Shown: positions 32,440 to 43,625 of the stretch, in pieces
Position numbering within the stretch: position 1 is the first letter of the stretch
Layout: every line of letters begins with the position of its first letter
Assembly (NCBI GenBank): GCA_016748015.1
Contig: JAAOMT010000703.1
Span: 519,967 to 583,966, forward strand
DNA: 64,000 nt
Direction of reading: 5' to 3'
Source of the DNA: Geosiphon pyriformis
Lineage: Eukaryota > Glomeromycota > Glomeromycetes > Archaeosporales > Geosiphonaceae
Program-made: the position numbers and the translations under genes
The notes under the pieces: model-generated
What the model saw: the letters and a program-made list of their open reading frames with translations, nothing else
The model's database searches: none
What the model was told of the DNA's origin: nothing

Positions 32440-33848
32440 CATGTCTTTATATATTTTTTTGATGAATTAATTAACATATTGTTGTCAATGATGATGATTG
32501 GTTCCAGATCTCGTGAAATCTCTTCTGGTTGAACTAGTATCTTCTGTACTCCTAATTGTAGAATATTACTGGTGGATGGTGGTGTAATGTTGTAGTATAG
32601 TTTCAGTTGATCTCTATGTGCTGCTTTGGTTAAGGTTTTGTTATCTAGTCTTAATTTGTAAGCTCCATTCCCTAGAATTTCTTCTATGTGAAATAGTCTA
32701 TCTCATTTGGGGTCGAATTTTCTACTTCATTGTTTTTCTGCTTTGGTACAATGTAAGAGTATTTTGTCTCCAATCTTGAATTCAACTGATTTGTCTAGTA
32801 GTTGATTATCATGTCTTTCTTTCTGTTTTTTTTGTGACTTTTGTATGTTATTAGCTGCTCTTCTTTGTTTGTTTTCCAATGTTTCCATTAAGTTATATGT
32901 TTTTTTTAACAATGTCTCTTGGAAATTTTCTTCTGTTATTGGTTCAGTTGGATATGTATTAACCTTTATCTTAACTGGTAATGTTGCTGTTCTACTATAT
33001 ATCAATTTAAATGGTGTTGCTTGTGTGGTATTTTGCTTCATTGTCCGATAAGCAAATAATACTGATAATATGAACAAATTTCATTCATCCTGGTTTTCTT
33101 GGCTGAGTTTCACTATTGCTTCACACAATATTCTATTAAATCTTTCAACTAATCCATTGGTTTGTGGATGGTATGGTGATGATAGTGGTCTCTTAATTCC
33201 GAATCTTTGGCTTAGTTCTGCTAATGTTCTATTCACAAAATGGGTTTCTTGGTCTAATAATAGTTTTTTTGAACATCCATGTCAACAAATCAGATCTTAA
33301 TAGACGAATTTGGCAACAGATTCTATATCCACTCTTTGAATTGCTTTGGCTTCTGGCCATTTAGTAAGATAGCCCATGGCTACTGCAATATATCTGTTGT
33401 CTCTGCTGGTAATTGTCAATGGTCTGACTAAATTGATTCTAATACGGTCAAATAGTTGTCACATTTTGATTGGTCTTAATGGTTTGCTGGGTTTTGTTCC
33501 TTCTCTTCTTTGACAAGCATTACAATTTTGCACATATTAGATGATGTCTGAATATATTGATGGCCAATAATATCTCTTTCTGGTTCTTTCTATGGTTGCC
33601 TCTTTATGAAAATGTCTTGCAGTTGGATCTGAGTGCATATTGCACAGTATTGTCTCCTTTTCTGGTTCTGTAATTACTCTAATTGGTTGATCTGAATCTT
33701 TTCTATTTTTCTGATAAAGTATATTTTGGTGAGTGATAAAATATTTGGATTGTTGTTTGATCCTCTTTTGTTCTGGTTGAGATAATTTCTTCTTGAACTG
33801 TTGAGTATCTATATAATGTTGAAGTTGTTGATATTTTTGTGTATTCAT
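32440..33848 (-). pseudogene. B4 integrase (separate ORF)
   Basis: ATG at 33848 opens MNTQKYQQLQHYIDTQQ. The N-terminal zinc domain is well kept: HSDPTARHFHKEATIERTRKRYYWP, then CNACQRREG after a stop. Core motifs include the YIAVAMGYLTKWPEAKAI stretch with an eroded Asp, and an ERFNRIL segment with the Glu. The open piece 33077-32727 covers AYRTMKQNTTQATPFKLIYSRTATLP and the region up to the GPY/F-like end near 32690-32650. The RNase H stop lies 61 bases upstream, and the two frames differ by one base, so read-through cannot join them in this copy. Confidence 0.85.
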
Positions 33849-33909
33849 CTTTTGTTATATTTTCATGAGTATTATTTTGGTTTTGTTATATTTTTGGGTT
33901 GAAATGTTC

Positions 33910-35360
33910 TTAGATTTGTCTTATTTGCGACAAATCATTAGCATTTCTGTTGTCTTTTCTCTTTTTATAATATATGGTATAAGTATATGATGCAAGTGCC
34001 ATTTTCCATCTTGATTGTCTGTCATCTTCAAATTCTTGTTTCTGAAATGATGTCAGTCCTTTGTGATCTGTATACACTTTAAACTTCTGGCTCAAGTATT
34101 TTTTCCATTTCATGACTGCCCAATAGATCACTAAATGTTCTAATTCTAGTGTTCTATAGTTCTTTTCAGCTGGAGTTAAACTTCGACTGGCATATGCTAC
34201 TGGATGTTCTCTTCCATCTGGTCCTCTCTGAGATAGTACTGCTTCCAATGTTTGATCTGATACATTGGTAGTAATAATGAATGGTTTACTATGATCTGGA
34301 TATATTAGTACTGAAACTTGAATGAGCTTTTTTCTTAGTGTGTTAAAAGCTTCTTGTTAAGTTTCAGTCCGTTTATATTTCACATTCTTGGTTTGGAGAT
34401 GATTGAGTGGCTGAGCTATTCTTGAAAAGTTTTTAATAAAGCATTAATAATAGCTAGCAAATCCCAAGAATGATTGTAGTTCTATCACATTGGTTGGTAC
34501 TGGAAAGTTTTTTACTATTTCTATTTTCTCTGGATCTGTTTTTATGCTGTCTTTGCTAACTATGTATCCTAAAAATTTTAGTTCTGTTTTGGCAAAAAAA
34601 CACTTTGTTGCATTCAATTTTAATTCTGCTCATCGTAGTCTTTTGAACACTTGTTGAAAATGATGTAGATGATCATTGAATGTTTTTGAGAACACATTGG
34701 TGTCATCCAAGTATACAACTACTGATTTCCACAATAAGCCAGTGTACATGATTTCTATTAGCTGTTGGAATATAGCTGGAGCATTGGTTAAGCCGAATGG
34801 CATAATTTCAAACTCAAAGTTTCTCTCTCTTGTGGTAAACACTGTTTTTTCTTTGTCAACTAGATCTATGGCTACTTGCCAGTAACCACTATCCAAGTCT
34901 AATATTGAGAACCATTTGTTTTCACCAAAAGCGTTGAATAGTTTTTGTATTCATGGAGTTGGATAGCTGTCTCCACAAGTTACACTATTGAGTTTCCTGT
35001 AGTCTACACAAAATTGGATTTTTCTATTCTTCTTACAGATGAGTACTACTGATAATGACTATGGGCTCATTGATGGCTGAATTAACCCATTGTCAAGCAT
35101 TCGATTGATCTCTTGACAGATGATTTCATGGCTGGCTGGTGGTATTCTGTAAGCTCTTTGTTTGATTGGCATCACATCTCCAGTTTTTATCTGGTATTGG
35201 ATAATGTCAGTTCTACCAAATTCGTTTTTGCTAGCAAAGATGTTATTGAAATTATGAAGCAACATCTTAAGCTGCATACATTGAAGTGGGTCTAAGTTTC
35301 CCATGTTCATTTGTTCCAATTGTTCTGGTTGGAGCAAATAATATTCATTTCATTTGTATA
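33910..35360 (-). pseudogene. pol: B4 reverse transcriptase and RNase H
   Basis: All open pieces lie in one frame: 35337-35059 (QLEQMNMGNLDPLQ to LDNGLIQPSMSP), 34896-34630 (SGYWQVAIDL, MPFGLTNAPAIFQQL and the intact catalytic YLDD at 34713-34702) and 34248-33910 (RNase H, HPVAYASRSLTPAEKNYRTLELEH, VYTDHKGLTSF). The frame ends IRQI and TAA at 33912-33910. Internal stops are single-base transitions away from sense codons. RT and RNase H motifs are otherwise nearly complete. Confidence 0.9.
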
Positions 35361-35639
35361 TTGTTTATAATGTAATATTCACATATCCACAAAGCTATGG
35401 AAAATCTGGAATGATGTTTGGTGGTTGATTTTCTAATTCAGTGTTAGATATCCAATGATAGTTTTTTCTGGTATTGTGATGACATCTCCTGTTGTATTAT
35501 AGATAGGAATTTTGATATGATTGTGGCTCTTAACAAGTATGTGAAGATTGATAAGTCCAATCTCTCCTGATTCATAAAGGGTTGCTTCTGCTTCAAAAAT
35601 CTGTGCTTGATCCTTTACTCTCCTTTCTATTGCTAACAT

Positions 35640-36135
35640 GTACTGGCTATATGATGCAATAAAAATTGCTTAACTGGTTGAGACAATTTCTCCTTGGCCA
35701 ACAATTTTTTTCTCTGCCATATTGACTGGTATATCTATTCTATCTGTGGATCCGAATCCCTGTATCCCTCTTGTTGTTATCCCTAATTTTTCTTTGTTTT
35801 CTACTAATACTAATTGAGCTACTTTAACCAGAGACAGGAATATTGCCTATGCTATCTTTTCATTTGGCTTTATAATATAGGCCTTTTTTGAGTCATTTTG
35901 TAGCATGGCAATGATATTTCCTACATATCCCATGTCAATTATTTCTTCTCTTATATTTATCTCTCTTTTTACTAAACTACTCTTAAATGCTAATTGAACC
36001 TATTGTTGTTGCCAGAATTTCCAGTGCTATTTTCAAATCAATGCAGGTACATGAATGTGGTTCCAATTTGATGGCATCTTTTCCTGGATATCTCAGATCA
36101 AACCTGACATTGGTATCATGTGCGTGTTCTGGCAT
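35640..36135 (-). pseudogene. B4 dUTPase
   Basis: Motif 1 HDTNVRFDLRYPGKD lies near 36120-36075, motif 2 KSSLVK near 35985-35968, motif 3 EIIDMGYVGNIIAML near 35945-35905 with the catalytic Asp and Tyr, motif 4 KIAQAIFL near 35860, and motif 5 RGIQGFGSTDR near 35765-35732, close to the classical RGxxGFGST. A one-base frameshift near 36000 separates motif 1 from the rest. With the frame corrected this is a recognisable trimeric dUTPase, located after the zinc module and before RT. Confidence 0.85.
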
Positions 36136-36389
36136 AATACCTTCATTATTATTGCTGAACCATTTAAGTTTCTGTTCCTTGGTGAGATCAGAAAGTGCAA
36201 TATATTGTTCATAGTTTGGATCGGAGTTTAAATCTGAGTTGGAATTGTTGTCATTGTTCTCGCCATATTGGATAGAACTGAAACCAGTATTTTTGTCATC
36301 ATCATTATTGGAATTTGAATTGGGATTAAAAATTGATTCCGATTCTGATGCACAACTGCTGATTGGTTCCTCTTCTTTTTGAATTGTGT

Positions 36390-37060
36390 AGATTATGCGT
36401 GGTGGTGAATTGTAAATAAGATTACACTCATTACAATATTGGAAGTCACATGGAATCAAACAGTGGTCACATAGTCAAGTGTTTATTTCTTCCAACCATT
36501 GTTCTTGTTCTTTTCAAATAAGTGCCAATCATTGATAGTGCTCATAGAATTCTTCCAGATTGTTCTCAATGTTGCTAAATACATCAAATATTAGGATGTA
36601 TTCAGGTTCAGGCAGAGCTAGAGGGTTGTTTTTGATTTCTAGTAGTTCACTGGTTGTCGCATTTTTTGTCTTTACACTCACTATTCTTTAGAGTTCATGT
36701 TTGTCATGTAGATATCCTTCCAATCATTGTAACACTCATTTCCAGGCATCATCAATTGGTGTTTTCTTGCGTATCCAGTTATTGATTAGGATTGTATACT
36801 GACAGGTTTCATCACATGTTTCCCCTCTTCCAGAAATGTTGTTCCACATTCCTTCATCAAAGAGAGTTTCCCCACAAGCTAAACATAGTGTATTATCCCA
36901 TTTTCCTACTTGTTTTGGTCTTCCAAAGCATTTGACAAGACATGCACAGCAATAAAACTTAGTTGCCATCTGGTATTCCTTATCATCACCACAGCATGTG
37001 CCTATTGACAACAATTTCTTGCCGCAATTGACGCATATGAGCTTTGGTCAGCGATAGCTC
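36390..37060 (-). pseudogene. B4 cysteine-rich zinc module
   Basis: This is the clearest family-B copy. From 37055 the minus strand reads CVNCGKK, TCCG, FYCCACLVKC, GKWDNTLCLACGE and CDETCQY, then after about 110 residues LCDHCLIPCDFQYCNEC (36470-36415). The open piece 37014-36736 covers the central part. The repeated CxxC pairs point to two or more zinc sites. The module is conserved in element A, although the flanking sequence differs, so it was probably functional. I recognise no known family; ribbon-type or treble-clef fingers are possible. Confidence 0.7.
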
Positions 37061-37479
37061 GATAATTGTGGTGGTGTATCTGTATAAGGAGTGTAACTGG
37101 CAATTGGTAGTGGTTTCTCTTCCTTTGCTTTTCCTTTCCCTTTTTCTCTCTTATCCCATTCCCAACTTGGTAATTCTTCTAAGTTGTGGTTGGTGTTCTA
37201 GGCTTGGTCAGCATTTCAGATAAGTTCTGTTCTCTTCTGTTTTCCTTTGCCATTGTCATTCCATGAAAGTATTGGCAGCAGCTTGTTGTGTTTTTTATCG
37301 GCCCACAAGACTTGATATGCTTCCCAGGTAGGTTTTGGTTTTTCTTCTTTGAAGTTAATTAGTGGTGCTGTGGTGTTGGTAGCTTTGAAGTGACCACACG
37401 TTGCTAATACTTGTATGTGTCGACTATTCTGGCTGAGTACTAGTTTTTAAGTCATCCAATTGAGCACGGTGTTGGTTTT

Positions 37480-37870
37480 GGACAGTCAGTCATTACCAAC
37501 TAAAGCTTGATATTGGATGGCTTCCATCATCAGAACTTTGATGAGTACTACAATGCTATTGACTTCAATTGGAAAGTCATCAATTTTGCCAATTGGGGTT
37601 TTGGTGGCTCCATTTGTGGTGATAATTCTGGTGTTGACAGCACGATCAACTCAGCGACCTAATTGATCCATGAATTGTCATGTGATGATGTTGCCTGCTG
37701 AACCACTGTTAAGAATTAATTTGATGGAGTGGCCATTGACCTTGGCATTAGTGTATATGGCTGTGATCGGTTTCTCTTCAAGTGCTGTTCCACTAAATAA
37801 TGGCATATCTGATGGTTCCTCGAGTTCAAATGGAAAGATGAGATCCAAAGATTTATTTTCAGTAATTGTT
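37480..37870 (-). pseudogene. B4 aspartic protease
   Basis: The domain lies at the end of the open stretch 38343-37678 and beyond. LILNSGSAGNIIT near 37720-37680 corresponds to the active site, with Asp changed to Asn (GAT or GAC to AAT or AAC), so it is catalytically dead. PLFSGTALEEKPITAIYTN precedes it, and IITTNGATKTPIGKIDDFPIEV and YQALVGND follow. Confidence 0.8.
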
Positions 37871-40221
37871 ATAAGTGAGATATTATTGATAGGTGGTTGT
37901 TGTTGTTTGATTCCCTGATTACTAGATGCAGCATCTTCTGGAGTCATCAGGAGGCTTAAATAGTGTTGGGAATTTGGGTTTTGGGTGGGACCAGTGCCCA
38001 AATTCCACTGATGAGATCCTAATTGTTGATGAGAAGAACTGGAATCAGTTGATGTACAACCATCACCAATCTCCAGTTTTGGGTGATCCTTAATCTTGGG
38101 TTCCCTAATGTTATTTGAGCTGGATTTGCTGGTGGTGTTTGAATGGTAAGTGTTTAATAAATTGCTGGTGGCTGCAGTTAATATATTACTTGTGGCTGTG
38201 CCTGATAAATTACTTGTGACTGCAGTTGATAAACTGGAGTTTAATAAACTGGCGGTTAATAAATTGGTTGGTGTGTTATAAGCAGATAAGTGGGTTGGTA
38301 TTGGTCTTGATTCAGTTGATGGTTTGGAGTTTGAAACTGGCAATCAGGGTTTCTATATTAATTTCCCAATCATAGATTGCTATAAGTATGGCAGTTGGCT
38401 TTGATGTGCCCTTGTTTACTACAGTTGTGGCAGACATGTGTTTCTGGCTGCCATGACTGATTGGATGATGACAATGAACATAACTGATTTTGGAAATGAT
38501 TTGCATTTTTTTGATTGTTATGCTGTTAAGAAGGTTGATAAATTATGTGATTGTTAGCTAAATATTCCTCTAATTTTTAATTAATTAAATTACTGAATTG
38601 CTTCAATTTGGAATCCAATTCAGATAATTCATTTATTGCTAGATTCACAGCTTAAATGTGATTAGCTTTTAGTTCAGCTGCTTTAAAATCTCTGGCATAG
38701 ATAACTGTGGTTGGAAGGTCCACTGGGTGCATTAGACGTACTCGTTGTAGGATGCTACTGCACAATCCTCTAATAAATTGATTTAAAATCTGTGGCACTA
38801 TGAAATAGTCAGCTTGGATGGCTTGTATTTGGCATAGATTTCTATGGAAATGTCCCAAGTAGGTAGTGACTGCTTTAGTGTCTCTTTGTTTGATAGTTGT
38901 AAAGATGTTGGCTAATTTGTTGATACTATTATTGTTGCTAAAATACTGCAAGAATTTAGTTTTGAATCCATTAAAATTTTGGGGTTTGACAGTGAGGCTT
39001 TAATACCATGTATTAGCAGTATCCTGGAGAAAATAAGGGATCGCTTGTATTGCTCTAACATCATCCCAATTATTGGCTGTAATGGCTTTGGCTACGTCAT
39101 TTAACCAGACTTAGGCATTGTCTTCTTTACTGTTGAATTTGTTAAGTTTTGTAATGGGTGCATAAGCCATTTGTTGTTGCTGTAGTGATAGAAGTTGTTG
39201 TTGTTGTTGAGGCAGTACTGGTGGTAGTTGTTGATTTTGTTGGTTTAGTGGTTAGATGGCCAATTGGTTTAACAAGTGGTTGATTGATGATAATAACTGA
39301 AAGTAAGTATTAATTAATTGCTTTGGGTTTAGATTGTTTTGATTTAGTGAAGTTTAAATATTTGGAGTGTCATTTTCCTAATTGTCCAAATTTGGCTGGG
39401 TTTGAAAGTTCGGAGTTTCAATTTCCGGGTTTTCTAGGATCAAGTTTTGGTAAGTAAATTCTTGATCCTCAGATTTTTTTTCCTCTTCTACTTCTTGTTC
39501 TTCTTCCAATTCAGTAATTTTCCAAAGACTTGTGATTCTGAAATTCAGTTAAGGTGGCAGTAATCAAAATCCTGATGGTATCGGCAATCGAGATTTAAAT
39601 CCTTCAAAATACTTGCCATATGGTCCTAGTAGATTCTTTTTTCTTTGTTTACTTTGAAATAGGAAACATTCAAATGCTGATGTCATATTTGATGTGGACA
39701 CGTCTGTTAATGATATATTGATGGCACTTCTAGTGGTATAATGGTAGGATGGGTTGTTTGGGGACTTAACTCTAATTTTCTTCCAAGTGGGTGGTTGTAT
39801 TTTTTGAGGTGTTACTGCTGGTGTTTATAGTTTTCCTTTGTCTTTACTTGTGTAAGTAATTGGATATTTTTGCTGTGTGTGGTGTTCAATTTTTTTGTTG
39901 AACTCAGTAATGATGGATGCAAAATTATAATTTGTGGGTAGACTGGTGTTTTGAATTAATTTGTTGTAAAAAGTTTCTCTCGCTAATTCAATATTCACAG
40001 ATGTTTCTAACAGATAGACAATCCTTTCGTTGACATAGAAATTGAAAGCTGATTCTGCTGATATGTGATTATGGATTAATCTCAAATGTTGACAGTAATG
40101 TTGAAATAAAAATTTTGCGAATCCTAGATGGTTTGCTCCAATATTTTCTAATTCTGCCACTTTTGAATGGGGTTGTTGGTGCTGGTTCTCTGTAAGATTA
40201 TACCTCACAGGGAGCACCAAA
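37871..40221 (-). pseudogene. gag: B4 gag
   Basis: From the primer site at 40220 downward, the N-terminal domain is open to 39825 (NHLGFAKFLFQHYCQHLRL, SAESAFNFYVNERIV, NTSLPTNYNFASIITEFN). A Gln/Leu/Pro-rich spacer follows. The capsid core starts MAYAPITKLNKF near 39168 and includes an open piece at 38951-38652 (QYFSNNNSINKLANIF to AAELKANHI). A complete CCHC knuckle, CHNCSKQGHIKANC, lies near 38434-38389. The frame runs through a Thr/Ser/Asn-rich tail (38343-37900) into protease. No ATG precedes the N-terminal domain in frame. Confidence 0.85.
40190..40219 (-). other. B4 primer-binding site and adjoining hairpin
   Basis: On the minus strand TGGTGCTCCCTGTGAGG directly follows the LTR end and two spacer bases. 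CTGTGAG (40210-40204) can pair with CTTACAG (40196-40190) around a TATAAT loop, as in B1. This is the least mutated family-B primer site. Confidence 0.65.
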
Positions 40222-41066
40222 TGTTACGAGTGATTCTTTGGGGTCTCAAATTAAATAACAAACCTGTAACTTGGTGCTAAAAGTTATTTGCATTGATGTT
40301 AATAATCTGAAGGTTTTGTATCTGAAGGTTTCAGTTTGAGTTCTTGGTATAATAGACAGAGATTCAATAGTTGTTTTATCTATAGCTTCCCAGAATCGCA
40401 ATTCTGTTAATTCTTTTCTTGGCATGATGGCCAGCAATCTTCTGGTAAGTATTCCGTATCTTCTGTACATGTTTTACCCTCTTGCAGGGGTCTTTTATCA
40501 GGCAATTCTTGATGTCAGTAATCTAGTGCTTTATTTAACCAATTAGTGCACAACAATAAAATCAAAATAAAATAAAGAAGAGAAATAAAAGAAAATCATA
40601 AATAAGCCAAGGCAATTTTGCAAGTCAGTATCCTGTCAATAGCCATGATCAAGAGCTATTGTTCCAGTGTGTTTAAGTATCAATTACTATCAACATGGAG
40701 TGTTGATAATAGAATTAGGTTTGAGATACCAAATAGTTATTTATTGTGTTTGGAAGGTTGTTTAGATGAAATCTAAACTTGATGGTCCTTTCTTTTAGCT
40801 TCTAATCCTACTGCTATATATACATAATTAAGATTCCTTAATTTCTCAATTCTTCACAACAGGAATCCTGGAATTTCTGGAATCCTGCAATTCCTTTAAA
40901 AGGAATCCTGGAATTCTGGAATCCTGCAATTCCTTATAAAAATCCTGTAATTCCTAGAATCCTGCAATTTCTGAGAGGAATCCTAAAATTCCATATTTTA
41001 CTACATCTACTTCTGATTGGCTAATAACTATGCTAATATATATTCTCTATATTTCTATGAATAACA
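40222..41066 (-). repeat. B4 5' LTR (845 bp)
   Basis: On the plus strand it starts TGTTACGAG and ends ATAACA. The conserved U5 ATG (minus strand, near 40425) opens about 55 codons (MPRKELTELRFWEA) that stop at 40248-40246, just short of the LTR end. Confidence 0.9.
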
Positions 41067-41790
41067 CTATATACTCTAATATTAATACTTATATTTACAG
41101 TTAAAAAGTAAACAGCTGTTCTACTAGCAATCTTAACAAAACCAGCATATTTTAAAGATCTATCTATATAAGCTTTAATAAAACTAGACCAAATTTTATT
41201 TACATACTCTTGCACATTAAAAAACTCTTCAAATTTCAAAATATTTATGCCAAATAATTCACTAATATTGGTAAAATAAATTAATATAAAACTTTTATTA
41301 CACAAAAACTTTAATATTAGTCTAAACTAATAAAACACAAGACTTTTAAGATTTAATTTTTTCTATTAATAAAATATCTTCCAATCTATTATATTTTTTT
41401 TTGTTTAAAAGTCTGTTATTAAATACTATTTTAAACTGTTTAATAAATAAACAAAACTATAGTATAAGTCTTTTTCTAAAATATCCAACATTAAAAATCT
41501 ACCAAAACTATAAAATACATTAAACAAATTGTTTATTAAGAATAAATTATTGTTCAAAAAAATTTTTACCACTTCAGTCAAAAAATTGTTTATAGGACTA
41601 ACACACAATTTAACAAAAAACTGCAAAAAATTCAAAAAAACTTATTCCAAAATTTGTAAATTCAAAAACATATGTTCAAACAAACATCCAAGAATGTTTA
41701 AAGTATTAGAAAAAATAACCAATGAAACCAACTTTTCTTTAAACTATACTTATTTAAAAAATTTTAAATTATACAAGAAAAAATAATATA
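41067..41790 (-). pseudogene. LINE ORF2 relic, AT-eroded
   Basis: The minus strand shows PINNFLTEVVKIF...LFNVFYSFGRF (41635-41426), aligning with the segment before RNase H in L2 (LTNNFLAKVVHIF...AFHFHGSF, about 61820-61910). Then at 41305-41070 the start of an RNase H domain is readable (WSSFIKAYIDRSLKYAGF..ASRTAVYF). The family is related to L1 and L2 but not identical. It is interrupted by the right end of B4 at 41066. Very high A+T and stops show long decay. Confidence 0.6.
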
Positions 41791-43429
41791 AAGTCTTATT
41801 AGAAAAGTCCTATGACAAATTAGTCTTAGTCTTGAAATTTTTTTTAATCATTATATTTTACTTATAATATATATTTGATAAGATAAAACTAAATTGTAAT
41901 TGATAATTAATTATAAATTATAAGACAACTAATACTAAATAAGAAAATTACTTATCTATAATCATTTTTTTTAACATTATATTAAAAAAAAATCTAATAT
42001 TAGTATGAACTTAAGCTATATTAAGCTTGGAAAAATCTTCAATCTTTAAAAAAATTTCCAAGTATTTATGTAAATTATTTTTTTTAACAATTAAAATTAA
42101 CAAGTCACTAATTGTTAACAAAATAGTTTTAATACTTTGATTAATAAAAATAGCTATTATTTTTTCATTATTAATTAAAATGCTATTGATATTAAAAAAC
42201 TTATTAGTAATATTTAAATATATTATGTAAAAATTTAGCTACTCTTAATTCAAATTGTATTATTAATAAAGATATTAACAATAAAAAATGATGATTTTTT
42301 TCTACTATCTTTAATTTTGTCAATTATGAATATTTATTTATTTAATAATAATATTTATAATTAATTTGATAATATTTAAAGATACTAAAATTATATAAAA
42401 GTTTTAATAAATATAATAAAATTAGTAACTTATTAATTATATAATATTTATATTAATATATTTATAGTTAAATACTTTTAGAATTGCATAAATTTTTTAT
42501 AAATAAATCAAAAAAATTAGTATTTTTTTTATTTGAATTATATAAATTCTCTATTTAAATATTACATTTATTTTTTTAATTATTAAAAGCTTTTAATATA
42601 AGCAAATTAAGAGCAAATATTACATAAAATTATTAGTAAAAATTAAATCTGTTAAATTATTTTTATTAAGTTTTTTAAAAAATACTAAAAATAAAATAAA
42701 TATTAATAATAAAAAACCAAAAATTAAAAAAATTAAAAAAAACCCAAAAAAATTAAAAAATTAAAAAATCTGATAAAATTAAACAAAAACCTAAAAAAAT
42801 TATAAATTTTACTATAAATAAAAACTGTAATAATAATAAATTATATAATAATATTAGTAACAAATACCAAAAAAAACTACTTACTTAGGAAATTTTTAAC
42901 AATTAAAAATTATTTCCTAAATATTATTAAAAACAGTATTAAAAAACAAAAAAAAATATATTAATTTTATTTTTATTTAATTATTTTAATTTTTAAGATT
43001 AAATAATTTAATAAGTTAATTAAGTAAAAATATTCAAAAACATATTTTGTTTTGTTTTTAAAATTAGTAATAATTTACTAAAAACCATTATATTTAATAA
43101 TACAACTAAGAATTAATCTTGGCTTATTTTAAAAAACATATTATTATTATTATTATTTATATTAAAAAAAATTTAAATATTATTAAACAAATTTTATTCA
43201 AAATTTTATTTAAAATTACAAAAAAGTTTAGTATAATAATAATAAATACAAATAATAATTATTATTTTTTAAAGTTTTTAGTTTTTTAATCATTTATAAA
43301 GTAATAATAAATAGTAATAATAATAAAAACAAAAAAAACCAATTTGTTAATTAATATATTATTATTATTATTATTAAATTTTAGAGTTTTTAAAAAAAAT
43401 AAAAACAATATTAAGATTAATCTTAATAT
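41791..43429. other. Extremely AT-rich block without recognisable gene
   Basis: Long runs of A, T and short AAT/ATT units dominate; C and G are very sparse. No open frame of note and no match to the elements of the window were seen. It may be relic transposon sequence eroded past recognition. Confidence 0.6.
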
Positions 43430-43625
43430 TGTTACAAGTGGAATTTTAGTCATTAAATAACATAAAATTACCTTATAAATTCTTATTATTAATTAATATA
43501 TATTATTATTATTCAAATTATTACTTATTATGTAATTAAAAATTATTAAAAATTGCTATTTAATTAATAACTTAATTTGTACAATAAAAATTAAGATGAT
43601 CAAATTACACAATATATCAAATTAT

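Larger units (their letters stand above)
30925..41066 (-). mobile_element. B4, best-preserved family-B Gypsy element
   Basis: B4 is 10,142 bp on the minus strand with two LTRs of exactly 845 bp (30925-31769 and 40222-41066). The flanks are CCAT (30921-30924) and CTAT (41067-41070), a 4-bp duplication with one C-to-T change. It carries gag, protease, zinc module, dUTPase, RT, RNase H, integrase and ORF3. By eye the LTRs differ at several dozen positions, nearly all transitions. Higher G+C and longer open stretches than B1-B3 indicate a younger insertion. Confidence 0.9.
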
